Source: Apiospora phragmitis
Lineage: Eukaryota > Ascomycota > Sordariomycetes > Amphisphaeriales > Apiosporaceae
NCBI GenBank assembly: GCA_038363925.1
Contig: JAQQWL010000003.1
Coordinates: 1,426,001-1,490,000, forward strand
DNA length: 64,000 nt
Direction of reading: 5' to 3'
The notes under the pieces: model-generated
What the model was told of the DNA's origin: nothing
Database searches by the model: none
Seen by the model: only the letters and a program-made list of their open reading frames with translations
Shown: positions 50,331-61,139 of the stretch, piece by piece
Numbering within the stretch: the first letter of the stretch is position 1
How the letters are laid out: each line of letters starts with the position of its first letter
Translations under genes and position numbers: made by a program

Positions 50331-51924
50331 GTTATATATTAACGAAATTTTAAGATCGTCGCCGACAGCATAGTTTCCTTTTATTTTTTATTCTAATCCG
50401 TATATAATAAATATTTATTATAGCTTTTATAATTCGAGAAATATAATTCCGGAAATTATTAATTATTTCTTAATATTTAAGTTTCGAGGCTTCGCTATTT
50501 CTATAGCGAGTTTTAATATAAATAACTTAATAAGCCGTTTAAGGTCGTTTAATCGTTACTCGTCGCGGATTATGCGATTTTTTAAGTCTTTATTTCCGCT
50601 ATTATCCTCGTTACCTTTTTTATTATAGTTAAGTTATTATTATATTATCCCGAGGGTATATAATACTTTACCGTTTAAAGGTTTTAAAAAACTATCTCGT
50701 CCTTTTTTTATCTATTAAGTAATCGTGGTAATTATCGTCGTAACAGGTTATTTAGGGCAGGCTATTATAGGGCACGTTTAACGTGTTATTAACGCTGCTT
50801 TTTTTAATAGTTATAGGGGTTAGTTGACCGCTAGTAATATTAATTTATCGTCCGTTTAAGATTCTTTAGAAATCTTTTTTTAAAGATTAATAATTTCGGG
50901 CGAAATATCCCTGTTTTTAATAATTATAATAAATAACGTTCTGCTTTTTATTATACTTATCGTATTTAATAGTATCGAAACCTATAGGTCCGCTATAGTA
51001 GCTATACGCCGTATTATTTTTTAACGGTATATTATTATAAAAACGTAGTCGTTTTATATTAATTTAGACTCGATTAATTTACCGTTATTATCCGCCTTAA
51101 TTCTCGCGGCATTATTCGTATATACGGGTATTAATCTTAATAGTAAGCTCTATATACGAAAAGAAATTATTAAAAGTATTAAGCCGGCTAAGTTCGTTTT
51201 TAACGTTTTCCTTTAGTTTTTAATAATATATTATAATTTTCATAACTGTAATACAGTTTAGTCGAGCCGTGATACGTCGGAATTCGGCGGTGTAAAAGGC
51301 GGCTAATCCCTTTTACTTAAAAATTTTTAATTCTCTTTCTACTTGTCGCTTTTCGTTAAAGTTTTAAAAAAGTGATTTAAAAGCTTATTTAAAGCTATTA
51401 TAACTTTCGAAAATTTATTATACTTTTATACGGTATAGTTTAATTTATTAATTATTCTTTATAAGTTTATTTAAATAAGGTTTAAACTAAACGAGTACTT
51501 TACTTTTTAAAAACAAGGCGGCGTGAATAATTCGTTAAATAATATCTTAAAATATTTTTTTATAAAACCGTTAATAAGTTTTAACCTAGATAAAGAATTT
51601 TTAAAAATTCCTACTTATCACGTTAAAAACTGCTAGGGTATTAATCTTTATGTTTTCTTTAGGAGTAATAAGGGTCTGGATAATATTAGCAGCTATGCGG
51701 AGGAGACGTACCTCCTCGCGCAGCTTATCGATATTATAGGGTATCTATCCTAGGGTGTTCTTAGCTAGGAGCTCGTTACGCTCTTTTTCGAGTTTAGCGT
51801 AGTAATGCTAATAATTAGCGCTTTTTTATTTAAGTTTTTTAATTCGTTTAACTAACGTTTATTAACTAAGGCCGTTATTATTATCGTCGCTATCTACCTT
51901 TATAATAAAGTTTCGCTAAGGGGT
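50331..51924 (-). pseudogene. Gypsy A gag fragment (right of element B)
   Basis: Minus-strand gag, collinear with 40,500-41,910 of gypsy B. It joins the LTR remnant abruptly at 51,925, with no leader. Confidence 0.65.
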
Positions 51925-52625
51925 GTTTATATTTAATAATATAAAAAAGTATTTAAACGTGTAATAAAAGTCCGCTTTTATCGATATAATATATAATAGC
52001 TATAGAAATAAAAGTAATTAAGGTATATAGATTTAAAATATTTATAATAAAGTTATTAAGGCTATTTATTTTATTAATAAATTAAATTAATATTTAAATT
52101 AATTATTAAAATAAAAAATATTTATATAAAATATATAAAAAACGTTTATTATTATATATTTAATCCTTCTTTTATTAATTTAATTAGATTTTTAAAGATC
52201 TCGTAGCTTTCGCGAAATCTTATCGAATTAACTCTCGGGTTCTCGTTATAATCTCGAGAGTTATTACCGGTCTTTAATTTTATCTTATTTTTACATAATT
52301 AGTATTATTTTATTATAGTTTATTTATTTTTAGCTATTTATTTCGTATTATTTATTTTATATTATCCTTTATACGCTATTTTAAAATAGCTGCGTCGAGT
52401 ATTATCTATTGTCGTGGTACTAGTTATCGCCGGAGCTAGTCGTCGTAGGTTTTTTTTATTAACTAGTAGGGCTTTTATTAACTTAGTAGGGTTTCGCTAA
52501 CTGGTAGGGTTTCGGTAACTGATAGGGCTTAGAGTTATACTAGGTCTTTATATAAAGGTTCGGGGTATTGTAAGGCCGTGCCGTGAAGTGGGTTCTGGGC
52601 CGCACGGTTGGGCCAGGCTGTAACA
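51925..52625 (-). repeat. Gypsy A 5' LTR, truncated
   Basis: It is collinear with about base 50 onward of the 737-bp LTR and ends CTGTAACA. The first roughly 50 bp and the whole element leader are missing, so a deletion has fused gag to the LTR. Confidence 0.78.
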
Positions 52626-54621
52626 CCGCCCTCCGCTTTAACGAACCCCTTATTCCGTATTTATTAATCGCTAAACGCTTCCCTTTTACCTTCTCGTCTT
52701 GTAGCTTTTAAGATTTTTATATAATAAGGGCTGTTTTAAGCTAAACGGGCGATTTTTTAGTTTTTTAACGCTTAAAAAGTATGAAATTAACTTTTTATAA
52801 AGTATATATTTAATTTTTTATAAGGGTTATTTTATATATTATTTTATATATATTTATTATTATTTAACTTATAATATTTAAAATTAATATCGAGGAGCTT
52901 TTTTAATAAGTAAAGACTTTATTTTTAAATGTTTAGTCGTTTATTAACGGTTAAACAATGTTTAAAGGTTATAGGTACTAGCCGTCCTTAAACGCGACGA
53001 GCTAAGTGTAAGCGTCTAAAAACGTATATCTAACTTATTAATTATTTCGTTTAAATAATAAAGTATTAAACTAGATACGTTAAATTTAGATTTAATATTA
53101 TTTTTTATAAAAGTAATAAAATGCGCGGCTTTAAAAGCGATAAAGAACTTGAGCTTTATAATATAATTTATTAATATTTTAATAAATAGCTTAATTTTCT
53201 TTAAATAAGTACGTTTTAACTGCGAATAAAGTATTATATTTAAAGATTAAGGTAGGTAAAAAAAGTAAAGAGGTATATTAAGTGTAATAATCTCGTTATT
53301 TTTATAATATTCTTAGAATTGGCCGAAATATAGCTTTCGTAACCGTTTAAAATTAAAAGGCGATAAGAGCTTTTCGTTTACGTTTTAATATATTTATTAA
53401 AGTATCGAATTTAGTTTAAGCTCGTTTCGTTATCGGTTTAATCGTTAAAAGTTAGTTTAATTACTTAAACGTTTAATAAGTCGTATTCGCGAGATTAATT
53501 TACGAGGTAATATTAACTTTAAACGATTAAAAATAACGAAATAGATTAACTTTACGAATTAATATACTTAATAGCCGTTAATTATTTTAATTATTAAACT
53601 AAACCGATTTCGCTTTTTTATAATAATTAGCGCGTATTATAATAAATATTAACTCGATTATATTTATTATAAAGCCGGTTTCGTTAAAATTTTATATATT
53701 TTTATTTAAAATATCGTATTTAGTTTTAATATTTACGACTAGCGTAAACTAGCTGGAAATAATACTTACATCTTTATAAAAAGCTCTCTAATAATCGTAT
53801 TAACGGTTTATTCGAGTTTTAAAGTCCGGGTTACGATTAATAAAGCGTTTAACCTAGTACTTATCGACGCGGTCGTCGCTACGCGATTTTAAAAAAAGAT
53901 TAGCTATATCTTTTATAATATTAATATTAAAAAGTATTCCTTAAATATTTTAATTAATTATGTAATTATAAAGCACTTTTTTTAATTAGATTTAATTTAT
54001 ATTATCAATATCGGATTTCGCGTTTAGGTTCGGTACCGCGGAGTCGGTCGCTTAAAGTAGCTCGAGAGACGTCGTACACTTTCGTAGCAGCTTTTTAATT
54101 AATTCGATTCGGACCTTCTCGCGTCGCTTAAATTATTAAAACGATACGATCTTATTTTAATTAAATCGATATTATAGTTATAAAGATATTACGTATTAAA
54201 GTTTAATTATATAAGTTAAAAAAGTAGTCGATTTAATAATATAATTAATTTAATACTTTTATTAATTAAGTTAAAATAACTTTATTATATAACGTTAATT
54301 ATTTAAAAAAAATTAAAGTCTTTAAATATAATAAACTATTTATTAATTAATACGGAATTATAAATAGAGTCTTTAAAAGATAAGTTAAAGCTTATAAAGC
54401 TACGAAAAAATCAAAGGGTATAAATTAATTCGAATTCGAAATTTATATCGATTAAAATCATGTAACGTATAAAGGAGGAACTAGATTAAATTAAAATTAA
54501 AGAATCGAATTTTAAAAAATCTATTATATTTATAATTAAAAGCGATTTTATTATAATTTAAAATTAAAAGAATAGTAGCTATTTAAAGTTAATAATTAAT
54601 TTATACCATTAATTCTTTAAA
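52626..54621 (-). mobile_element. Fot1/pogo-like DDE transposase relic (right copy)
   Basis: Minus-strand relic with NFNETGFI near 53,680 (family D-E-T-G-F; Asp now Asn) and LLILNGYESY near 53,350 (Asp now Asn). It is a different copy from the one on the left, because both hold the same protein blocks. It runs up to the right TIR. Confidence 0.7.
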
Positions 54622-54666
54622 GGGGTTAATTACAGGGGGAGGGGTTAATTATAGGGTGACGTACAT
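54622..54666 (-). repeat. Right terminal inverted repeat (Fot/pogo type)
   Basis: Read on the minus strand it starts ATGTACGTCACCCTATAATT and contains the second TGTAATTAACCCC unit. It is followed on the plus strand by TA (54,667-54,668). Confidence 0.87.
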
Positions 54667-55649
54667 TAAATTACTCATGCACAAACGATCAATAGACGTA
54701 TATTCACCCCTTGTTATCGGAAGATCTTAGCCCCTAGACAATCGAGGAACCCAGAGGATGTTGCACGATCGAGAGCAACAGATGATACATAAAGTGCTGT
54801 CTAAAGGTAAGAATACGTACAAGAGAGAGAAGTGTTCTCGTGCTATATATAGAGAAAAGGAATGGGTCAGTGAGCACGTGACCCCTGCTAGGGTGCTTTT
54901 CCTGTAACAGAGGAAGAATACGTAGCTCCGGCCTATCCTCTTTGAGATGCGACAGTGGTGTATGGCCATTTGTACGGTGACGAGTAATTGAAAACATCAA
55001 TTATATCTTCGGCATGACTCCATAGAAAGGGATTGGCTCCTGTGAATAATAGGAGAGACCATATAATGGTACAGCACCTCACAGAACTGAACAAGTTCAT
55101 CTTGGCTAGTTGCGGCCTTGAAACTTGCGTGTGATTGGTATCATTCTACTGGTTCTCTCAAGGAACCTCAGCTATGTATAAGCATTTCTCTTGTTCCTCC
55201 TTCACAGCACTCCTCCTCGATCAAACACTCCCATTCTGTCCTTCTATTCCGCGTCTTGCACACACTCCCTCTACAATGCTCGATCATACGTTCAGTCCTT
55301 TAAGTATTCTGCTTGATTTGAGTTGGATTCACATGGCCGGAGGAAGGGGAGGGGTGCCGGGAAAATACAGTGTACAGTACATAATAAAGACTGATGCAAC
55401 CCCGACAGCGGTCACTGCTGCCTGTCTACTTACCCCCAGTCCCCGCCCCCCCTGGCTGCCTGGCACCTCGACAGACAGACAGACGAGCATCTACACACTT
55501 GGTGTACATAGAGAAGCGGTGTTACAACCATACGCCCCCAGAGCTCCAAGCTCCTCCCAACTCTCCCCCGTTTCCCCTTTTTGACTTACTCCACTATAGC
55601 TCGTCACTAGGTTCATACGGAAGACAAACTTGAATTAAGGAAAGCCAAA
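54667..55649. other. Intergenic region right of the transposon block
   Basis: GC content returns to normal. Overlapping 60-150 codon frames on both strands (54,727-55,584) have no domain-like pattern. No gene is supported; this is probably upstream DNA of the damaged gene at 55,650. Confidence 0.5.
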
Positions 55650-56505
55650 ATGATCGAAAATACGGTCAAAGACCGGGCCGAGATCCTCGAGGCCCTCAGC
55701 AACTACCGAAAGCACGTCGCGGCCCGGAACCGCTACGCCCTGGAACAGTACGTCGCCCCTAGCCGAAGCCGCCCCGCCCACCGACCTCGTCGAGGACATG
55801 GACGAATAAGGTATCGCCGAGGAGCGCATGTACTTCGTCGAGCATTTCGCCGGCGGCGGCCGGCCTGGAGCACAAGCGGCCGACGGACTTCCTGACGCAC
55901 TACGACGAGATCGCGCCCCAGCTCGGCCTGGACGGCACGTGCCGGCCACTCTACAAGACCGACGACGACGAGGCGCGCCGCCAGCAGCGCGAACGCTACG
56001 TGGCCGCCATCGAGACCTACCTGCGCGCGCACTGCCGCGCCTCGGTGCGGGACGAGATCGCCTTCCCGGCCGAGCAGCTCGTCGTGGCCGAGCAGGTCGA
56101 CTGCCTGCACGGGCCCGGGCTCGCGCCGGAGCAGCTGCAGCGGGGGATCCAGTTCTGGACCCTCCTGGACGGCGACCCGCGGCCGGAGCCGACCCTCGAG
56201 CCCGACGAGCTCGGCGCGGCCGCCTGCTTGGAGACCGTGGCGGACCTCGCCGTGGCGGGGGCTGGCAGAGCGGGCACGGCTATCCGGGGAACGCGTACAT
56301 CCTGCTCTGCCACGAGCTCACCGCGGACGGGGACGAGGATGACACAGCCCCGTGGTGCTGGAAGTACATTGTGGAGATCGGCTACGCGTCGCAGCTCTTC
56401 CATTCCATCCCGCAGATTTTGGAGGCGTATAAGGATATCTGTGCAGTTGACACCGCTGTGTACCCGGAATACGGCCTGGAAGACGTGTTTGGTGGTGTTC
56501 CATAA
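55650..56505 (+). pseudogene. Frameshifted gene of unknown function
   Basis: ATG at 55650 begins MIENTVKDRAEILEALSNYR. Coding sense continues only by changing frame: near 55,755 into LAEAAPPTDLVEDMDE, which meets TAA at 55,807-55,809; near 55,860 into KRPTDFLTHYDEIAPQLGL and the long part 56,000-56,255 (YVAAIETYLRAHCRASVRDE, FWTLLDGD.RPEPTLEPDEL); and near 56,260 into WQSGHGYPGNAYILLCHEL to the TAA at 56,503. The last change sits in a run of five G (56,257-56,261), where one more G restores the frame. The protein would be about 280 residues, cytosolic in character, without signal peptide. I do not recognise the family. Confidence 0.6.
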
Positions 56506-56776
56506 GAGTCTTGTTGCGTTAGGCGCAGCGACCTTTGAGTTCAAATTTTCTTCTACGGAGTTGGAAGGAAAGTCGGCATTAATAATGTGTCGACGGAAAT
56601 TGTTGTGGGTGATCTAATATAAGGTGGTTGATAGGTGTCACTGATAGTGCTCCCCAGCGGCTCGTCCTTGACGACATACTTCTGGATGCCTACCCAGCCG
56701 CAGACTACTGAGTTCCAAGTAGTGAGTGCTCAGGCAACTCTACACAAACTATACCAATACCTTGAAATGTCTCTCT

Positions 56777-59638
56777 TCAATCGGCAATAGTGTTGTTCCA
56801 AAGACTCTGTATCGTCACCTGGTTAATCCAATCACCGCCAGTGTCGTCCTGAATGACGCGGAAGCCCAGTCTTTTGGTCCTCCCCTTGGCAAGCCAGAAC
56901 CCATTATCGTCAAATGCCACTACCACTCCTGTCGGGGTGTCCAACCAAGTCCACGCGCTGACCCCAGAGTTGGCTGTCACCGTGAACTGATTCTTCTCCT
57001 CATCATAAGCCAACGTCAGGCCGGGATCAACCAGCTTGGTTTGTGACAACGGCTTTGCGTGGAACCAGTTGGTGTGGTGGAACGTTGTGGTCACCCCGGA
57101 ATTGGGAAGTTTCCCAACCACCGTCACGTTAGCCCTCATGATGAGATTGCTAGCGTCATAATCCAGCGTCGTCGCAAATACCTTGGTACTATTGAGCGCG
57201 CCGACCTTTACTTCTTGGCCGCGCAAGCCGCCATCAACATCAACTTCTTCGCCTTCCCAGTTATACCACTGCGCATCGACAGTGCCATGGATCTCGCCCC
57301 AGAGGTCGCTCGTGACCCAGAGCTCCAGCTCCCGCGTCGTCGCGTTCCAAAAGGGGCTGATGATGACGTTGGAGTAGAGATCCTTGGCGCGGTAGTGAAG
57401 GATCTTCCATCGCCCGGCGCGGTCTATGCCGGCCCACGTCGGCGCCGCCCACTGGTCCTCGAGCTGCCAATACAGACTGCCGAGGGTCCGCTGCGGCAAG
57501 CCGGAGCCCCGTCGGTAGAACTGGATCTGGGCACCGTAGTAATCGGCCTGAAACACCTGGGTCGTCCAACACCAGGCCGAGAAGTTGGCGATCGGGTCGG
57601 TCTTTATGGGCGTCGGATACCAGCGCTGTGCTGCCACTGTCAGCTCACCCATTCCCTTTGACGTGTTTTGGTAGTTTGTGGTGTTGAGCCCGCCCGGAGG
57701 ATAGTGTCTGTTGCGGTAAATGATCGTGGTTGAGTTGAAGAAAAGGTCGCTTTCGGGTAAATATTCTTGCCATGTCTGTAGGGAGGGCATTGAATGGTAA
57801 CCGAATTCGTTCGAAAAGCGACCAACGGAATAAACGGAATTGTTGAAGGCCACCGAAGAGTCGTAATGGTAGTAGTCCGTCTCGCCGTATATGTAACCAG
57901 GCTCCAGATTGTCGTATCGCTGCTGCATGTAGGGCGCGTCCGTGAAATTGAGCGAGATGAATCCGTTGCTGGTGCTACTAGGCGCGTAGCTAATGCTCCG
58001 TGAGTTCTCGAAGACGGCAGGGAATAGCGTCGAGAGAAATAGCTTCTCATACTCGGCAAGGATTCGCGGAAATTCGCTGGGTGCTGCCTCCTGGGCTATC
58101 GGGAGTTCCAGATTCTCGAGCTCGTTACCACCAGCCCAGTAGGCGAGAGATGGGTGGTGGTTCACTCGGCGGACCTGGTAGACGGCTTCTTCGTATACAT
58201 TGTCGAGGAAGTCCTTGTCTACCGGGTAAAGTGTGTCGCCGAACTCGAACTCGGACCAGAGCAAGATGCCCATCTCATCGGCGGCCTCGTACATGAAGTC
58301 GGGAGAGTAGGCGCCAGAAGACCATACTCTTAACATGTTTTGATTCCCAGAAACCACCGCGTCAAACAATGATCGTATTCTCTGAGGAGTAACACGCGGC
58401 CAGAAAACATCGGGTGGGATGAAGTTCGAGCCCTTGGCAAAGAATGGATGGCCGTTGATCTCAAAGTGCCAATGGTTTCCTGGTGCCACCCCAATTGATA
58501 TTTCTTCGTCTGTCACGGGCAACTCGTTCAGTACGATGGTTCGGAATCCTACCCGCCTGGACACTGAGGCTATAGTGCTGTTGTTCGTATCGCTCACTTC
58601 TACCGTGAGCCAGTACAGAGTCTGTGGGCCCATTCCAACTGGCCACCAGAGATCGACAGTGTCATCTGATACTGTAGTCAGGCCAGTGACGATACCCGGC
58701 ACTGAGATGATGTTTTGGAAATCAGCATCAGCCACGGTTCGGTTCATGGCGTCTCTGAGAACAAAGCTTAGACTTGGGTTTTGAATGTGTCCGCCTATGT
58801 AGTCGATACTCGCGTTGATAACCCAAGGCCGGCTCTGGTCCGGAATCAAGTTGTTCCTCTGTCCTTCCCGATATATATCAACCAAGACATTGCGCGGATG
58901 TACTTGTTGCTGCTCTCGATTGAGCTGGACAACGAAGCCGGGCTGCCAAGGTCCGGCTGGGGCGAAGGCCGGCCCCCAATCCCAGCCAAAGTCGTTCTGC
59001 TCTTTGCGCATGAACTCGCGATGCGGGATCTCAAACAGGCCCTTGACACCAGATGGCCAGTCTGTCTGTCCGGGCTCATTGGCGATGTCCTCGGTGATCT
59101 GCGGGGCGCTGCCGAAGTTGAGCCTCAGCGTGAGCGGGCCTTTACACTGAGCCAGCACATCCGTGATGTCGAAGTAGTATTGCCGGAATTGGTTGTTTGT
59201 ATAAGAGACGTGCTGGCCGCAGAGTTCAATGGTGGTGAAGGTGTCAAGGCCTTGGAATAACAAGAAGGTTTGGTCATAGCCAGGGGATCTGTCAATGGTC
59301 AGTACCTGCCATACAGACTCCAGTTTACACGTTGCTCCAGTTACTTGCAGGTCTTCTATGTTTGTGGTATAAGTCCAATTCTGTTTCCAGATCCATCTCA
59401 AGTTGAAGTCGTTGAGGCCATACTCGGGATTCCCGATAACTTGATTGGCGTAGAGGTCGAGATGGGCATAAGATGGGAAGCTTGCAGGGATGCTGATATC
59501 CATAGCAGGATTATTCAATGTCCACTGCGAGGAGATCAGGTCGAGTATGTTAGGGCTGGACATGGGTGAAACGATCCTGTCTCCTAGGACCAGGGGCACT
59601 TGAAGCGCCATGGTGAGTAGTATATGTCGTGTAAACAT
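56777..59638 (-). CDS. mndA: Secreted beta-mannosidase, glycoside hydrolase family 2
   Basis: A single uninterrupted frame of 953 codons from ATG at 59638-59636 to TGA at 56777. I prefer this start to upstream in-frame ATGs (frame opens at 59911) because it gives a signal peptide, MFTRHILLTMALQVPLVLG. The mature enzyme begins with the GH2 sugar-binding domain (LHLDL-like SYAHLDLYANQVIG). It then has the immunoglobulin-like middle domain and the TIM barrel. The acid/base glutamate is in WAGGNELENL (Glu506) and the nucleophile in SNEFGYHSMPS (Glu611). Many N-x-S/T sites fit secretion. It removes terminal beta-1,4-mannose from mannan and manno-oligosaccharides in plant cell-wall breakdown. Length agrees with fungal MndA-type enzymes (about 930). 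It is fully intact although both neighbours are transposon blocks or broken genes. Confidence 0.96.
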   Translation of the reverse strand: MFTRHILLTMALQVPLVLGDRIVSPMSSPNILDLISSQWTLNNPAMDISIPASFPSYAHLDLYANQVIGNPEYGLNDFNLRWIWKQNWTYTTNIEDLQVTGATCKLESVWQVLTIDRSPGYDQTFLLFQGLDTFTTIELCGQHVSYTNNQFRQYYFDITDVLAQCKGPLTLRLNFGSAPQITEDIANEPGQTDWPSGVKGLFEIPHREFMRKEQNDFGWDWGPAFAPAGPWQPGFVVQLNREQQQVHPRNVLVDIYREGQRNNLIPDQSRPWVINASIDYIGGHIQNPSLSFVLRDAMNRTVADADFQNIISVPGIVTGLTTVSDDTVDLWWPVGMGPQTLYWLTVEVSDTNNSTIASVSRRVGFRTIVLNELPVTDEEISIGVAPGNHWHFEINGHPFFAKGSNFIPPDVFWPRVTPQRIRSLFDAVVSGNQNMLRVWSSGAYSPDFMYEAADEMGILLWSEFEFGDTLYPVDKDFLDNVYEEAVYQVRRVNHHPSLAYWAGGNELENLELPIAQEAAPSEFPRILAEYEKLFLSTLFPAVFENSRSISYAPSSTSNGFISLNFTDAPYMQQRYDNLEPGYIYGETDYYHYDSSVAFNNSVYSVGRFSNEFGYHSMPSLQTWQEYLPESDLFFNSTTIIYRNRHYPPGGLNTTNYQNTSKGMGELTVAAQRWYPTPIKTDPIANFSAWCWTTQVFQADYYGAQIQFYRRGSGLPQRTLGSLYWQLEDQWAAPTWAGIDRAGRWKILHYRAKDLYSNVIISPFWNATTRELELWVTSDLWGEIHGTVDAQWYNWEGEEVDVDGGLRGQEVKVGALNSTKVFATTLDYDASNLIMRANVTVVGKLPNSGVTTTFHHTNWFHAKPLSQTKLVDPGLTLAYDEEKNQFTVTANSGVSAWTWLDTPTGVVVAFDDNGFWLAKGRTKRLGFRVIQDDTGGDWINQVTIQSLWNNTIAD

Positions 59639-60150
59639 GATCTGGTAATACCGGGACTCGGAAGGGTCATGGGAGGTACAAATCACCGATTGCGAAACCG
59701 TCTGGAACACGGACAGACCCGGGCAGGTACGACGTATAAAAGGACTGTCATTCGTGGGGTAGGCGCAGGTAAGCTGCAGATCAAGTGGAGCCATGACGGG
59801 ATATACTGTTCCGGATAAGTGCCTAATGCATATTATGCAGCCACAAAGCGGGGGAGGAAGCAGCAGTTGATCATCACTTGACGTGATGCGGGGGACGTAT
59901 TGCGTTAGCAACTGCTGTGTGGTTCCTCAGCATCAACGTGCCGTTAAGGAGGTCAAGAGGGTGGATGTAGTGACAATTCTTCGGGTTCAAAGATATTAAA
60001 AACTTTGCTTACTAAATATGAACAGATGTCATCTCTCGTCTCACAAGTAAGTCAAGGTAGAAGGGGCCAAGCCGTAGGGTTCACCTTGGTCATATTGTAT
60101 ATAGCTGACAAGAGCCCCTTGCCCGCTCTTAAAACTATATAAAGTTCCTT
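59639..60150. promoter_or_regulatory. Upstream region of the beta-mannosidase gene
   Basis: About 500 bp before the AT-rich block starts. It must hold the promoter. No specific element was recognised with confidence. The sharp GC drop begins near 60,150. Confidence 0.45.
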
Positions 60151-60288
60151 AGGTATGTTTACTTATTAAGAGTCACCTTTTTTTTTAATTATTATTTAAG
60201 CGTAAGCTTAAGTTCGTGTATTATCTTTTTAATTAATTAAAAGCTTAAAATTAATAAAGTTTTAAATAAATTATAATATTAACGTGGT

Positions 60289-61025
60289 TATAATAAACAT
60301 TATATAAAGTTTTAAAAGAAACCTAGTAAAACGTACTAGGGTTTATATTAATAATACGAGAGAGTATCTAAGCGTGCGATAAAAAAAAGCGCTCTATTAG
60401 TATAATAAGTAATAGTTAACTTCGAAACGTAATAATAAAGGGGTTAATAAGTAAAGGTATTTATATAATAAATTTATTAAAACTATTAATTTTATTATTA
60501 AATTAAAATTAATATTTAAATTAGTTATTAAAATAAAGAATATTTATATAAAATATATAAGGAATCGTTTATTATTATATATCTCGTCTTTTTTTACTAA
60601 TTCCCTTTAAGATCGTACCGTCGGCTAGTAATCCCTTCTCTTAGCTTATTTAAATCACCGTAATCCGTCCGCTCTTAACGTTCTTAGGTATATTATCTCT
60701 TTATCTTATCTTTACGTAACTTAGGTTAGTTATTTATCTAGTTTATATAGTCTTAGCTTATTTAAGTCCGGCTATCTCGTTCTAGCTATCTCGTCTTAGT
60801 TATCTAGTTTATTTTAACTATTTAATATTATCGTCGTTATTTTATCTCGTGCCCCTTTTTTAATAACTATTATTACGTCTTTAACGAGTAAGTTTATTAT
60901 TATTAATAAGTTATAAGCGTTAATTAAATAGGGCTAGCTTATACTAGATCTCGTATATTTTCCGAGGTATTATAAAGCCGTGCCGGAAATAAGTTTAGAT
61001 CGTATAATTAAGCTAGGTTATAATA
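60289..61025 (-). repeat. LTR of a fourth Ty3/gypsy copy (C)
   Basis: A 737-bp sequence collinear with the gypsy A LTR (21,476-22,212). It starts TATAATAAAC and ends GGTTATAATA after RIP. Taken as the 3' LTR because pol follows on its right on the minus strand. Confidence 0.75.
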
Positions 61026-61139
61026 TTATCTCCCTTCTCTTACTTGCTTTATTTTTAAAGCGGTTAATTATTATAATTATTATACTTGCCTTTTTTTTTC
61101 GTCGAGATTTAATAAGTTCCTTCCTTCTTTTACTTTTAT

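Larger units (their letters stand above)
21476..52625 (-). mobile_element. Ty3/gypsy element A, interrupted by element B
   Basis: Outer gypsy element on the minus strand. The 3' LTR is on the left (21476-22212) and the remnant 5' LTR on the right (51925-52625). It is flanked by the 5-bp duplication CCGCT (21471-21475) / CCGCC (52626-52630). Pol is at about 22,940-26,260, gag pieces at about 27,330-27,706 and 50,331-51,924. Element B lies between the gag pieces. Confidence 0.8.
17995..54666. mobile_element. RIP-degraded composite transposon block with Fot1/pogo-type ends
   Basis: The block is 36.7 kb of strongly AT-rich DNA. Its two ends are inverted copies of each other and each is flanked by TA, as for Tc1/mariner-type DNA elements. 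CpA and TpG are nearly absent within it while CpG is still common, the pattern left by RIP. Inside are two Fot-like transposase relics, three Ty3/gypsy elements, one Ty1/copia element and SINE-like repeats, nested as described in separate entries. No intact gene remains. Confidence 0.85.

Noticed and set aside
54727..55584. 80-149 codon frames right of the transposon block
   Set aside because: Overlapping frames on both strands, Ser/Pro/Leu-rich, no motif or splice pattern.
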